DNA of 64,000 nucleotides from Ruegeria sp. HKCCSA071 (GCF_017872555.1 NZ_JAEDOX010000005.1:112659-176658), one strand, 5' to 3'. Shown: positions 9,129-18,029, counted from the stretch's first letter. Notes: generated by a model not told the origin, from the letters alone. Made by a program: numbers and translations.

Positions 9129-10159
9129 CGCCGTTTCAGCGTGTCACCATAACTGATCGTGGGGGTCAGAGTAACGCGTGTCTCGATCTCGGTATCAGGA
9201 TTTTCCAGACGTTCGGCGATGATCTGAGCGGCTTGACGGCCGATTTCCAGACGACAGGCGTCCATCGTCGCGAGTTTTCGGGGCAAGCCTTGCAAAAGCT
9301 CGACATTGTTAAACCCGGCCAGACCGATCTGTCCCGGAATATCGATACCCTGTTCCAGCAGGTACAGCAGGCCACCGGCCCCGATCATATCGTTCGAGTA
9401 ATACAGAAAATCCAGCTCGGGTGAGCGTTCCAGCATGGCCTGGGTCATCTCGCGCCCTTTGGCCAGGGCCGATCCGCCGGAATAGAACTCGCGATCCTCG
9501 ATCTCGATCCCGTGTTTGCCAAAAACCTCGGTAAAGCCCTCGAACCGCTTCCGTGCGCGATGGTCCAGCGGCATCTTGGTACCCATGAAACCGATATGCT
9601 GATACCCGGCCTTCAGGATTGCCTGCGCCATTTCGCGCCCGGCGCGGCGATGTGAGATCCCCACCATCGCATCCACCGGCTTGCCATCCGTGTCCATGAT
9701 CTCGACCACCGGAATACCCGCCGAATCCAGCATGGCGCGTGCGGCTTCGGTATGTTCAAGCCCCGCAATGATCACGCCAGAGGGCCGCCACGAGAGCATC
9801 TCGTACAGCACTTTTTCCTCTTTCTCGGGCAGATAATCGGTTACACCGACCACGGGTTGCAGTTCGGTGTCTTCCAACACCTGGTTGATGCCTGTCATCA
9901 CCTCGGGGAAGACCATGTTCGAAAGCGAAGGGATGATCACCGCGATCAGATTAACCCGGCTGGACGCCAATGCGCCCGCGATCTTGTTGGGAACATAGCC
10001 AAGCTCCTTGGCGGCCGCCAGAACGCGGGTGCGGGTGGCGTCAGACACATCCCCCCGGTTACGCAGAACCCGGCTTACCGTCATCTCGGATACTCCGGAA
10101 GCCTCGGACACATCACGAAGGGTAAGCGGGCGTTTGGTTTCACTGTTCACGGGAGGCAC
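9125..10159 (-). CDS. LacI-family transcriptional regulator
   Basis: A 344-residue LacI/GalR regulator. The N-terminal helix-turn-helix reads LTLRDVSEASGVSEMTVSRVLRN, followed by the hinge YVPNKIAGALASSRVNLIAV and a periplasmic-binding-protein-like sensor domain. Sequence features resemble GntR-type (gluconate) regulators, but the ligand is not determined and no sugar operon is adjacent. The frame can begin at a GTG (10159) or at a second GTG three codons later; neither has a strong ribosome site, so the start is uncertain by nine bases. It overlaps the following glycosylase gene by four bases. Confidence 0.85.
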   Translation of the reverse strand: MPPVNSETKRPLTLRDVSEASGVSEMTVSRVLRNRGDVSDATRTRVLAAAKELGYVPNKIAGALASSRVNLIAVIIPSLSNMVFPEVMTGINQVLEDTELQPVVGVTDYLPEKEEKVLYEMLSWRPSGVIIAGLEHTEAARAMLDSAGIPVVEIMDTDGKPVDAMVGISHRRAGREMAQAILKAGYQHIGFMGTKMPLDHRARKRFEGFTEVFGKHGIEIEDREFYSGGSALAKGREMTQAMLERSPELDFLYYSNDMIGAGGLLYLLEQGIDIPGQIGLAGFNNVELLQGLPRKLATMDACRLEIGRQAAQIIAERLENPDTEIETRVTLTPTISYGDTLKRR

Positions 10160-10265
10160 CTGCGTTGTTGTTTTGTCCGATGGTAGCGTGAACAGGTCGG
10201 TGTGTACAACAATTGTGCAAAGGCGATGACAACCCGGAAAATCCCGGTTACAGAGAGCCTGGCAC

Positions 10266-10342
10266 GGCCCCGTGGCTCAACTGGATAGAGCAGCCCCCTC
10301 CTAAGGGGCAGGTTGCAGGTTCGAATCCTGCCGGGGTCACCA
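10266..10342 (+). tRNA. tRNA-Arg (CCT)
   Basis: A full cloverleaf folds by hand: acceptor GGCCCCG with CGGGGTC, D-stem GCTC/GAGC, anticodon stem GCCCC/GGGGC around the loop CTCCTAA, and T-stem GCAGG/CCTGC around TTCGAAT. CCA is encoded. The anticodon CCT (10300-10302) reads AGG. It lies beside the degraded end of the arsenic operon, and tRNA genes are common integration sites. Confidence 0.95.
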
Positions 10343-10456
10343 GAAAAATCGGATAATTTAGCAGATACCGGGTTTCTGCGGCCAGCGTTGCCGTTTTGAT
10401 TTGCTAAGGCATATGCCGAAACATATTGAATTTCCGCCATTCGTTCTTCGATAGCA

Positions 10457-10537
10457 TTATGCAGCCTGCCCGATCAGGGTGCCACCAATCATGGCGAGGG
10501 CGATTCAGATTGAGAGGTATCGTTCAAAAACGGTCAC
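10457..10537 (-). pseudogene. Remnant of an acr3-like arsenite efflux gene (5' end only)
   Basis: After the arsJ stop, in a GTGA overlap just like the others in this operon, a frame begins GTG and translates as [10 protein letters not shown], then a TGA stop (10507-10505), then IALAMIGGTLIGQAA and TAA. From memory, ACR3 arsenite permeases begin with FERYLS(V/L)W(V/I)AL...G..LG, so the TGA sits exactly where the conserved Trp (TGG) is expected. The remaining roughly 320 codons of an acr3 gene are missing; only 114 bases separate the relic from tRNA-Arg. I infer a once functional fourth cistron lost by deletion. Confidence 0.6.
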
Positions 10538-11799
10538 GTCAGTGCTTCGGAGGTTTGGTCCGTCAGTTTGCCTGAAGTCAGCGCAGCAAGGGCAACCATC
10601 ACGGTCGCGGTCCCGAGAACCAAGGGCAACCCTCCGATCTGATAGGTCAGGCCGGACAGAACCGTGCCGATCAGCCGGCCTGTTGCATTTGCCATGTAAT
10701 AAAACCCGACATCCATTGTCACACGTTCAGACCGGGTGAAGGCCAGGATCAGATAGGAATGCAGCGATGAATTCACCGCAAATATTGCTCCGAAGATCAG
10801 CAGCCCAGCCACAAGCGTTGTGGTCAGCCAGGTTTCAGGCCCATGTGACAGCAATATGGCCAATGTTAGAGCCGCAGGAACGCAGAAAAGGGCACTCGCC
10901 CAACTGCGCGCCGCGCGGATCAAATCGCCTTCGGTTCGATCCGCCGCACGAAGGATCTTTGGCGCGTAGGCCTGCACTGCGCCATAGAAGATGACCCACA
11001 GCGCCATAAATGTTCCGATCATGAAGAACGCGGCACGGTTGCCGTCGTCGGTGCCATCCGACAGGACGGTGTAGAAATAGACCGGAATGCCGACCACGAA
11101 CCAGACATCGCGCGCGCCGAACAGAAAGACACGCGCTGCGGATAGCCAGTTCACATTGGCGGATTTTGACAATACTTCCGAGAATTTTGCCCCTTTTCGC
11201 CCCTTCGGCAGGCCCGCTGGCATGAACAGGATAACTGCAAACAGGATCAGTGCCAAAACCGCCGCCATGACCAGGATTGCCGCCATGATTCCCAACGTGG
11301 CCAGCATGGCCGCGCCCAACAGGAAACCCAGCCCTTTGACGGCATTTTTTGATCCGGTCAGCACAGCGACCCACCGAAACAGCCCTCCGCCCTCGGACGG
11401 GGCCAGCAGCTTAACAGAAGATTTCGACGACATCTTGGCCAGATCCTTGGCCACTCCGCTTGCCCCCTGCACCATCATCACAAAGCTGACCGAGGCGGTA
11501 ACGGTCCAGTGCGGATCAAGCTGCGTCATGGCAAGCAACGCCACCACCTGCAGCCCCAATCCCGCATAAAGGGTGGAAGTTAACCCGAACCGGGCGGCAA
11601 TCCAGCCTGCGGCCAGGTTTGTGACGATCCCTGCGATCTCATAAAGCACAAACAGATAGGCCAGCTGAACCGGCGTGAAGCCCATGGTGTGAAAGTGCAG
11701 CAGCACCAACATCCTGAGCGCCCCGTCAGTCAGCATGAAGGCCCAATAGGCCGCCGTGACCGCGACATAAGCCGACAGTCCTTCGGGCCGCTGGGTCAC
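10534..11799 (-). CDS. arsJ: ArsJ organoarsenical efflux MFS transporter
   Basis: A 421-residue, roughly twelve-segment MFS protein that matches ArsJ. Known ArsJ exports 1-arseno-3-phosphoglycerate, the unstable product made by the partner GAPDH from arsenate; outside the cell it falls back to arsenate, giving arsenate resistance. Typical ArsJ stretches are [18 protein letters not shown] near the start, [18 protein letters not shown] and [18 protein letters not shown], and FARTSERV-like residues late in the protein. The start is GTG and overlaps the stop of the GAPDH gene (GTGA), so translation is coupled. Confidence 0.93.
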   Translation of the reverse strand: MTQRPEGLSAYVAVTAAYWAFMLTDGALRMLVLLHFHTMGFTPVQLAYLFVLYEIAGIVTNLAAGWIAARFGLTSTLYAGLGLQVVALLAMTQLDPHWTVTASVSFVMMVQGASGVAKDLAKMSSKSSVKLLAPSEGGGLFRWVAVLTGSKNAVKGLGFLLGAAMLATLGIMAAILVMAAVLALILFAVILFMPAGLPKGRKGAKFSEVLSKSANVNWLSAARVFLFGARDVWFVVGIPVYFYTVLSDGTDDGNRAAFFMIGTFMALWVIFYGAVQAYAPKILRAADRTEGDLIRAARSWASALFCVPAALTLAILLSHGPETWLTTTLVAGLLIFGAIFAVNSSLHSYLILAFTRSERVTMDVGFYYMANATGRLIGTVLSGLTYQIGGLPLVLGTATVMVALAALTSGKLTDQTSEALT

Positions 11800-12794
11800 A
11801 GCGAGGACCCGACCATCAGCGCCACATCCACCAAGCGGTGCGCATAGCCCATCTCATTGTCGTACCACGCATAGATTTTCACCTGCGTCCCGTTTATCAC
11901 CATGGTCGAGGGCGCATCGATGATCGAAGAGCGTTTGTCATTGGTGTAATCGGTGGATACCAGTGGGCGGGTCTCATAACCCAGAATGCCCTTCAGTTCG
12001 CCCTCGGCAGCGGCTTTGAAGAAAGTGTTGACCTCTTCCACTGTGGTTTCACGCTCAACCTCGAACACACAATCGGTGAGCGAGGCGTTCAGCAACGGCA
12101 CCCGAACCGCATGGCCGTTCAAACGACCTTTGAGTTCCGGATAGATCAGAGTGATGGCCGTGGCCGAGCCGGTTGTGGTCGGGATCAGTGAGTTGAGGGC
12201 CGAGCGTGCGCGCCTGAGATCCTTGGCAGGCCGATCCACGATTGTCTGCGTGTTGGTTACGTCGTGAATCGTCGTCATCGATCCGTGGCGGACGCCCAGG
12301 TTTTCGTGAATGACCTTCACGACAGGCGCAAGACAGTTTGTCGTGCACGAGGCCGCCGTCACGATCCTATGCGCCGCGGGGTCGTAGGTTCCGTCATTCA
12401 CACCCATGACGATATTGGCTGTCGGCCCGTCCTTGACCGGAGCAGAAACAACAACCTTCTTCACCCCAGCGTCAAAATACGGTGCCAGCTTCGCTTCGGT
12501 CTTGAACACGCCGGTGCAGTCGATCACCACGTCAACACCGTCCAGCGGCAATGCGCTCGGGTCTTTTGTGCCAATTAACGGCAGGCGGGTTCCGTTGACC
12601 GTGATGCTGTCGGCATCAAAGCTGAATTCTGCATCCCATCGTCCATGCACGGTGTCGAACTCCAACAGATGCGCGTGCATCTGGGGGTCGCCGACAGAAT
12701 CGTTGATCCAAGCGATATTCGCGCCCTGTTCCAACAAGGGCTTCAGGGCCAGTTTCCCCATTCGGCCAAGGCCGTTCAAAGCGTAAGTCGTCAT
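11796..12794 (-). CDS. ArsJ-associated glyceraldehyde-3-phosphate dehydrogenase
   Basis: A 332-residue type I GAPDH. In this setting it is expected to form 1-arseno-3-phosphoglycerate from glyceraldehyde-3-phosphate and arsenate for export by ArsJ, rather than to serve in glycolysis. It has the NAD-binding start [14 protein letters not shown] (the usual GFGRIGR is changed to GLGRMGK), the catalytic cysteine in [10 protein letters not shown] near residue 150, and the C-terminal [11 protein letters not shown]. It overlaps the ArsR-ArsC gene by ATGA upstream and arsJ by GTGA downstream, so it is the middle member of a tightly coupled three-gene operon. Confidence 0.93.
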   Translation of the reverse strand: MTTYALNGLGRMGKLALKPLLEQGANIAWINDSVGDPQMHAHLLEFDTVHGRWDAEFSFDADSITVNGTRLPLIGTKDPSALPLDGVDVVIDCTGVFKTEAKLAPYFDAGVKKVVVSAPVKDGPTANIVMGVNDGTYDPAAHRIVTAASCTTNCLAPVVKVIHENLGVRHGSMTTIHDVTNTQTIVDRPAKDLRRARSALNSLIPTTTGSATAITLIYPELKGRLNGHAVRVPLLNASLTDCVFEVERETTVEEVNTFFKAAAEGELKGILGYETRPLVSTDYTNDKRSSIIDAPSTMVINGTQVKIYAWYDNEMGYAHRLVDVALMVGSSL

Positions 12795-13624
12795 GGTGCA
12801 TCCTCAAGGGGCGACCGCGCGATTTCATCAACGGCGGATTGCAGTGCGATCCGGTCCAGGCTTTCAACCGGCAGTGATGTAAAGGCTTGAATCCGACGTT
12901 TCAGCGCGCCGTACGCGTTTTGAAAGGCCAGGCTTTTTTCGGCATCGGTACCTTCTGCCTTGACCGGATCTGCCATGCCCCAGTGACCGCTGATTGGCTG
13001 GCCTTCCCAGGCGGGGCATTCTTCGTTCGCAGCCTGATTGCAGACCGTAAAGACGAAATCCATTTCAGGCGCGTCCCGCCCCGAGAACTCGGATACATTC
13101 TTTGAGCGGAGCGCCGAAGTATCGTGCCCCTTGTCTTGCAGAACTTGAATTGCAAACGGGTTGAGTTCGGAAAACGGCCGTATGCCGGCCGAATAGACAG
13201 TGAATCGATCCCCGCCGATATCCCGCAAAAGGGATTCGGCAAAGATCGACCGGGCAGAATTACCCACGCAAATGAATAACACGTTGAATTTTCGGTCAGC
13301 CATGGTTTCACGTCCTTTCGCCAAGGGCATGCAAAGATCGGGTCGGCCACGGCAGCAATCCACGAGTAGGAAATCGAACATGTGCTGCACGTTCTTCATT
13401 TCAACCGAATAGAGCAGTGATGTCCCGGAGCGTTCCTGCTTGACCAACCCGGATCGCAGCAACGCGTTGAGATAGTTCGACAAGGTGCTGGACTTAATCC
13501 CCAGTTCCGACGCCAGTTCCCCCGCCGGAACGGCGTCGGGATACCGTCGCATCAACATGCGAAACACGGTGATACGTTGTGGATGGCCAAGGATGGCCAG
13601 TTGATCGATTACTTCTGTTATCAT
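12791..13624 (-). CDS. ArsR repressor fused to ArsC-like arsenate reductase
   Basis: A 277-residue two-domain protein. Residues about 1-100 are an ArsR winged helix ([22 protein letters not shown]) with a C-terminal cysteine group C90, C91 and C98 in [10 protein letters not shown], the likely As(III) sensor. Residues about 113-250 are a low-molecular-weight phosphatase-type reductase with the P-loop CVGNSARS (C119 to R125) and the general acid Asp in [10 protein letters not shown]. It should both reduce arsenate and repress the operon until arsenite binds. The ATG is preceded only by AT-rich sequence in which the operator probably lies. It heads the operon with GAPDH and ArsJ. Confidence 0.92.
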   Translation of the reverse strand: MITEVIDQLAILGHPQRITVFRMLMRRYPDAVPAGELASELGIKSSTLSNYLNALLRSGLVKQERSGTSLLYSVEMKNVQHMFDFLLVDCCRGRPDLCMPLAKGRETMADRKFNVLFICVGNSARSIFAESLLRDIGGDRFTVYSAGIRPFSELNPFAIQVLQDKGHDTSALRSKNVSEFSGRDAPEMDFVFTVCNQAANEECPAWEGQPISGHWGMADPVKAEGTDAEKSLAFQNAYGALKRRIQAFTSLPVESLDRIALQSAVDEIARSPLEDAP

Positions 13625-13626
13625 AT

Positions 13627-13660
13627 TTCATGAATTATGGAATTATAGTTATGGAGTCAA
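13627..13660 (-). promoter_or_regulatory. Candidate ars operon promoter and ArsR operator
   Basis: Just upstream of the arsR-arsC start, on the minus strand, TTGACT (13655-13660) and TAATTC (13632-13637) are spaced by 17 bases. The spacer and -10 region carry a repeated ATAATTC and a TTCATGAA palindrome, which would place a bound ArsR dimer over the -10. This is a prediction by eye. Confidence 0.4.
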
Positions 13661-13862
13661 AACGACTTTTGCGTCGTTACAAAAATTTCACAAACTGGAA
13701 GCTCGCCCCAATGGATTGATCATTGGCCCAATACCTCGACGACAACATCTGGTGAAAAGAGCGGAAAGGCCCGAGGAGAAATAACTGGTCTTGCAGGCTT
13801 CAGGCTGACAGTTTAAATGAGCCATCTCATCCGGCAGAGACCAGTTCCGGATGACTCAAGGC

Positions 13863-13938
13863 GCCGCTGTAGCTCAGCTGGTAGAGCACGTCATTCGTAA
13901 TGATGGGGTCGGGGGTTCGAGTCCCTTCAGCGGCACCA
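13863..13938 (+). tRNA. tRNA-Thr (CGT)
   Basis: The cloverleaf is complete: acceptor GCCGCTG/CAGCGGC, D-stem GCTC/GAGC, anticodon stem CGTCA/TGATG around TTCGTAA, and T-loop TTCGAGT with a stem that includes two G-T pairs. CCA is encoded. The anticodon CGT (13896-13898) reads ACG. Confidence 0.95.
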
Positions 13939-14156
13939 GTTCTTCCATTATCTTGAATTCGCTCAACTCGCTTTCTTGGGTAGGTTTCAAGTTTTATGAT
14001 CTCATCTCAAGGCCGACCTTCTAAGCCCAAATCATCTATTTTAGCTTATGTCGATGCACGTGTATGATATTGATGGCGTCTATTGATCCTAAGAAGCTTC
14101 GCGTCGAAAAGCGCTCCGCTTGAATCCATTAATGCCTTTGAATGCAAGGAAAAAAG
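13939..14156. other. Spacer between two tRNA genes, no gene seen
   Basis: The AT-richer spacer between convergent tRNA-Thr and tRNA-Lys has no convincing coding frame, repeat of the tRNA 3' ends or terminator. With the flanking tRNAs and the spacer to dapF, 13625-14452 is the least gene-dense stretch in the left half of the window. Confidence 0.4.
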
Positions 14157-14232
14157 TGGTGAGCCGTGCAGGATTCGAACCTGCGACCCACTGATTAAAA
14201 GTCAGTTGCTCTACCAACTGAGCTAACGGCCC
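14157..14232 (-). tRNA. tRNA-Lys (TTT)
   Basis: On the minus strand the acceptor GGGCCGT pairs with ACGGCTC, the D-stem is GCTC/GAGC, the anticodon loop is CTTTTAA (anticodon TTT), and the T-arm GCAGG/CCTGC surrounds TTCGAAT. CCA is encoded. It reads AAA and AAG. Confidence 0.95.
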
Positions 14233-14452
14233 ACTCTTTTGTTGGATCTTATTGATCCGTGGCGCTCTTTACGGCAATTTCCCAACCGGATTCAAGCCCT
14301 TAATTTGCGCCTCGTTTCGCTGAAACAACCTGTGTTTCCGGCGACCCGATAGGCGGCCTACTTAGGCAGGTGGCGCAGGGGGGTCAACCCCTTTTTTCAC
14401 GATTCGACGCGACAGGGTGGATTCATGTTCCGACCGACGCTATATCGCCGCC

Positions 14453-15286
14453 ATGCAACAGAAACTCGATACCGGATTGCCCTTTGTTAAGATGCATGGG
14501 CTGGGAAATGACTTCGTCGTCGTTGACGCGCGCATGCAGGATGTTTCGATTACCCCGGCTCTGGCTCGAGGAATCGGGCATCGGCATTTTGGTGTGGGAT
14601 TCGATCAGCTGGCCGTAATCGAAAACGGTGCGGCGGACGCGCATCTGGTGTTTTACAATTCGGATGGATCAACTTCGGCGGCGTGTGGCAACGCCACAAG
14701 ATGCATCGCACGAATGTTGATGGATGAGACGGGCAAAACCCAGCTGACGTTGACAACCGAACGTGGAACACTTTTTGCGCAGGACGCAGGTGATGGGCTG
14801 ACCTCGGTCAATATGGGTCTTCCTCAGTTGGAATGGCACGAAATTCCGCTGGCTGAAGAGATGGACACGCTGGAACTGCCCATCGAGGGCGCCCCGACAG
14901 CGACGGGTATGGGCAATCCGCACTGCACGTTCTTTGTTGAAAACGCCGAGGCGATACCGTTGGCCGAGTTCGGCGCGCGCTATGAACACCATCCTTTGTA
15001 TCCCGAGCGCACCAATGTGCAGGTGGCTCAGGTTGTGGGTCCGGATCACATCCGCATGCGGGTGTGGGAACGGGGCGTGGGCATCACCCTGGCATCAGGG
15101 TCGTCATCCTGTGCAACTGCGGTGGCTGCGGCGCGGCGTGGGCTGACGGGGCGAAAGGTGCAGATTGATCTCGATGGCGGAACTCTTTGGGTTGACTGGC
15201 GCGAGGATGGTGTCTGGATGACCGGGTCAACCTGTCACGTCTTCTCGGGAACGCTGTCGCCCGAGTTCCTGAGGACGCTGGGATGA
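14453..15286 (+). CDS. dapF: Diaminopimelate epimerase
   Basis: Interconverts LL- and meso-diaminopimelate, the last step before lysine and the cross-linking residue of peptidoglycan. The protein has 277 residues, the normal size, from the ATG of MQQKLDTGLPFVKMHG. The two catalytic cysteines are C78 in SAACGNATRC and C220 in ASGSSSCAT; GLGNDFVVVD near residue 17 is typical. A few upstream in-frame codons could extend it but lack a ribosome site. It overlaps mtaB by ATGA, so the pair is an operon. Confidence 0.95.
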   Translation: MQQKLDTGLPFVKMHGLGNDFVVVDARMQDVSITPALARGIGHRHFGVGFDQLAVIENGAADAHLVFYNSDGSTSAACGNATRCIARMLMDETGKTQLTLTTERGTLFAQDAGDGLTSVNMGLPQLEWHEIPLAEEMDTLELPIEGAPTATGMGNPHCTFFVENAEAIPLAEFGARYEHHPLYPERTNVQVAQVVGPDHIRMRVWERGVGITLASGSSSCATAVAAARRGLTGRKVQIDLDGGTLWVDWREDGVWMTGSTCHVFSGTLSPEFLRTLG

Positions 15287-16539
15287 ACCCGCCCAAATTC
15301 ACTACGTTGGGTTGCCGCCTGAACGCCTATGAAACCGAGGCGATGAAAGAGCTGTCGCAACAAGCCGGACTGACGGATGCCGTGGTGATAAACACCTGTG
15401 CCGTCACGGCTGAGGCTGTGCGCAAGGCGCGACAGGAGATCCGGAAACTTCGTCGTGAAAATCCGAACGCCCGGCTGATTGTCACCGGGTGTGCTGCCCA
15501 GACAGAACCCGACACCTTTGCGCAGATGGCCGAGGTCGATGCGGTGATCGGCAACACGGAAAAGATGCGGCCAGAAACCTGGAAAGGCATGGCCGCCGAC
15601 TTTATCGGTGAGACCGAGACCGTTCAGGTCGATGACATCATGTCTGTCACCGAAACGGCCGGGCACCTGATCGACGGGTTTGGCACACGCTCACGCGCTT
15701 ATGTGCAGGTTCAGAACGGCTGCGATCACCGCTGTACCTTTTGCATCATTCCCTATGGCCGGGGCAATTCCCGCAGCGTGCCTGCCGGTGTTGTGGTGGA
15801 TCAGATCAAGCGGCTGGTGGATCGGGGCTATCATGAGGTGGTGCTGACCGGCGTTGACCTAACCTCATGGGGGGCCGATCTGCCTGCGCAGCCCAAACTG
15901 GGCGATCTGGTGATGCGCATCCTGAAGCTAGTGCCGGATTTGGCTCGCCTGAGGATCAGTTCGATCGACTCGATCGAAGTGGACGAAAACCTGATGCAGG
16001 CCATCGCAACCGAACCACGCCTGATGCCGCATCTGCACCTGTCGCTTCAGCATGGTGACAATCTGATCCTGAAGCGCATGAAGCGTCGCCACCTGCGCGA
16101 CGATGCCATCCGGTTTACCGAAGAGGCCCGGAAACTGCGCCCCGACATGACCTTTGGTGCCGACATCATCGCAGGTTTCCCGACCGAGACCGCAGCGCAT
16201 TTCGAGAACTCGCTGAAACTGGTTACCGATTGCGATCTGACCTGGCTGCATGTCTTCCCATATTCGAAACGCGAAGGCACCCCAGCAGCCCGTATCCCGC
16301 AGCAGGTGAACGGCAATGTAATCAAGGATCGCGCAGCCCGTCTGCGTGCGGCTGGGGACGTTCAGGTCAGGAAACACCTGTCAGAACAGATCGGCAAAAC
16401 TCACCGGATCCTGATGGAGAACCCGCATATGGGGCGGACGGAACAATTCACCGAAGTTACGTTCAATGCACCTCAGCCCGAAGGGCAGATCGTAACCGCC
16501 CGAGCCATTGGGGCGAATGATCACAGTTTGGTTGTCTGA
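15283..16539 (+). CDS. mtaB: tRNA t6A37 methylthiotransferase MtaB
   Basis: A 418-residue radical SAM enzyme that adds a methylthio group to t6A at position 37 of ANN-decoding tRNAs. The N-terminal MTTase domain carries cluster cysteines C11, C39 and C70 (TLGCRLN, INTCAVT, VTGCAA). The radical SAM motif is C147-x3-C151-x2-C154 in NGCDHRCTFCIIPYGRG. The remainder contains the usual SLQHGDNLILKRMKRRH. Its start overlaps the dapF stop, and its last 19 bases overlap the convergent LuxR-type gene. Confidence 0.94.
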   Translation: MNPPKFTTLGCRLNAYETEAMKELSQQAGLTDAVVINTCAVTAEAVRKARQEIRKLRRENPNARLIVTGCAAQTEPDTFAQMAEVDAVIGNTEKMRPETWKGMAADFIGETETVQVDDIMSVTETAGHLIDGFGTRSRAYVQVQNGCDHRCTFCIIPYGRGNSRSVPAGVVVDQIKRLVDRGYHEVVLTGVDLTSWGADLPAQPKLGDLVMRILKLVPDLARLRISSIDSIEVDENLMQAIATEPRLMPHLHLSLQHGDNLILKRMKRRHLRDDAIRFTEEARKLRPDMTFGADIIAGFPTETAAHFENSLKLVTDCDLTWLHVFPYSKREGTPAARIPQQVNGNVIKDRAARLRAAGDVQVRKHLSEQIGKTHRILMENPHMGRTEQFTEVTFNAPQPEGQIVTARAIGANDHSLVV

Positions 16540-17066
16540 AGTTCCTCAGCCTCACCTTCTGCGGCAAGCAATTCTTCCATGAATACGCTTATCAGCTGCG
16601 CACGCCCGTCAACCGCGGCTTTGGCATAGATCGAGGCGGTCTGCGCGCGCACGGTCCCAACGGCCCGCCCCCGGATGCGCGCGATACTCTCGTTATCCAG
16701 CCCCTTCAGAACCAAGAGCCCCACGTCACGCTCGGCAGCGGTAAGCCCCCAACGGTCAAAGAACGTGTTGATGACCACGCTCATTTCACCCTGCGCGGCC
16801 TGAAGGCCAAGCTTGGTCTGTTCCACCCTTGCCAGCAGGCGTCGAAGTTCAATCATGAAAAAGACAATTCCGGCAAGCAGAACAAATGCGACAAAAGCCT
16901 CAAGACTTACGTGAGAAGGTCCTTCGCCTTCCTTTAAATCCAGGGCGACGTCGCCAAGGTAAAACACCACGCAAAGTACCTGAACAACGATCATTATCGA
17001 CATAAGTACAGCCCGGCGAGCGTCTGTATCGCCGGGCCGCCGATGGCTGCTGATCCATTTGATCAT
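16521..17066 (-). CDS. Membrane-anchored LuxR-type HTH regulator
   Basis: A 181-residue protein with two predicted membrane helices (about 20-43 and 55-75), a short charged linker that looks coiled-coil (LRRLLARVEQTKLGLQAAQ), and a C-terminal GerE-type helix-turn-helix with LTAAERDVGLLVLKGLDN and IARIRGRAVGTVRAQTASIY. It has no receiver or ligand-binding domain, so the signal may be sensed in or near the membrane. It is the last gene of an operon with a PepSY protein and cytochrome b561; its ATG overlaps the cytochrome stop. Regulation of redox or metal-stress genes is a guess. The 3' end overlaps mtaB on the opposite strand. Confidence 0.75.
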   Translation of the reverse strand: MIKWISSHRRPGDTDARRAVLMSIMIVVQVLCVVFYLGDVALDLKEGEGPSHVSLEAFVAFVLLAGIVFFMIELRRLLARVEQTKLGLQAAQGEMSVVINTFFDRWGLTAAERDVGLLVLKGLDNESIARIRGRAVGTVRAQTASIYAKAAVDGRAQLISVFMEELLAAEGEAEELQTTKL

Positions 17067-17638
17067 TTTATTGACCAGTCCTCAGGTATATTCTTACGCC
17101 CTGTTATCATAGCCTTTGCCAAAGCGACACCAGTTCGCCACTGATCGATGAAAACCCCGGCAACATGCAGCAGAACAGATAGCATCAGCCAGTTGAAGGC
17201 CAGCTCGTGCAGGCCTTCGACCCATTCGACGCCAAAGAATCGAACCGTCCCCATCATGATTCCTGTCACACATAAAGCCAGCAGTGTCGCCCATAGGTTA
17301 TAGACCATTAGGGCCCCCAAAGGGTTGTGTGAAAGGTGCACGCTGCGATCACCCCGCCCCATGTCCCGCAGGTGATTGAGGGCCGAACGGGAGCTGAGAG
17401 GAAAGGCGGTGAACCTGGCAAAAGCCGGGCCCGTTAACCCCCAAAGCAACCGCAACAAGACCAAAGCCAATACGACATAGCCTACATATTCGTGAAACGC
17501 GCCCTCGGGATTAGAAATCGCCGCGTTGATCAGAACGCACAAGGCTACAACCCAGTGAACCAACCGGACCAAAGGATCCCAAACCTGAACTTCGTGGGCG
17601 CCTGTGCGCCCACGATGGGAGAATTGTGTTTCAGACAT
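17063..17638 (-). CDS. Cytochrome b561-type membrane protein
   Basis: A 191-residue di-heme cytochrome b of the bacterial b561/Ni-Fe hydrogenase b-subunit type with four membrane helices. Likely haem-ligand histidines are seen in VRLVHWVVALCV, FHEYVGYVVLAL, GLHELAFNWLM and SVLLHVAGVFI. Such proteins pass electrons between the quinone pool and periplasmic partners. It follows the small PepSY gene by five bases and overlaps the LuxR-type gene, suggesting one redox-linked unit. The electron donor and acceptor are not known. Confidence 0.88.
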   Translation of the reverse strand: MSETQFSHRGRTGAHEVQVWDPLVRLVHWVVALCVLINAAISNPEGAFHEYVGYVVLALVLLRLLWGLTGPAFARFTAFPLSSRSALNHLRDMGRGDRSVHLSHNPLGALMVYNLWATLLALCVTGIMMGTVRFFGVEWVEGLHELAFNWLMLSVLLHVAGVFIDQWRTGVALAKAMITGRKNIPEDWSIK

Positions 17639-17643
17639 TCCGG

Positions 17644-17895
17644 TTACTGGTCCTCAATCTTGACGACTTTGCCGCTAGCGGGGTCGACGTAAACCTCGGC
17701 CAGTTGACCATCCTTGACGACATAGGCTTCGATCTTGCCGTCTTCCGTCTCGATTTTGCGGACATCGAATCCCATGCCCGTCAGCGTTTGCCGAATTTCG
17801 GCTTCGGACTTTCCAAGCTCGGCATCGGGTGCAAGGTCCAGCGCCAATACCGGTGAAGCAATTAGTATTGAGGCAAAAAGAATAGGTAGTTTCAT
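17644..17895 (-). CDS. Small secreted PepSY-domain protein
   Basis: An 83-residue protein with a signal peptide (MKLPILFASILIASPVLA, cleavage near residue 18) and a single PepSY_2-like domain ending EVYVDPASGKVVKIEDQ. PepSY domains are thought to bind or inhibit periplasmic partners; the exact role here is unknown. The start was chosen at the ATG with CGGAGTCACGACA upstream; the longer frame lacks a signal peptide. It is the first gene of the PepSY / b561 / LuxR operon. Confidence 0.8.
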   Translation of the reverse strand: MKLPILFASILIASPVLALDLAPDAELGKSEAEIRQTLTGMGFDVRKIETEDGKIEAYVVKDGQLAEVYVDPASGKVVKIEDQ

Positions 17896-18029
17896 TGTCG
17901 TGACTCCGTGTTTCAGACAAACGGCAATTGATCGGCCGTTGTGGCTGATGTGCGCTGGTGAAGCTGTCCGATCCATTGACCGGGGGCTTATTTCGGCAAA
18001 ATAAGCGCGCGCTGATGGAGGCATGGCAA

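Noticed and set aside
13939..14156. Attachment-site repeats near the tRNA genes
   Set aside because: No direct repeat of the tRNA 3' ends was seen by eye, and no integrase gene is in the window.
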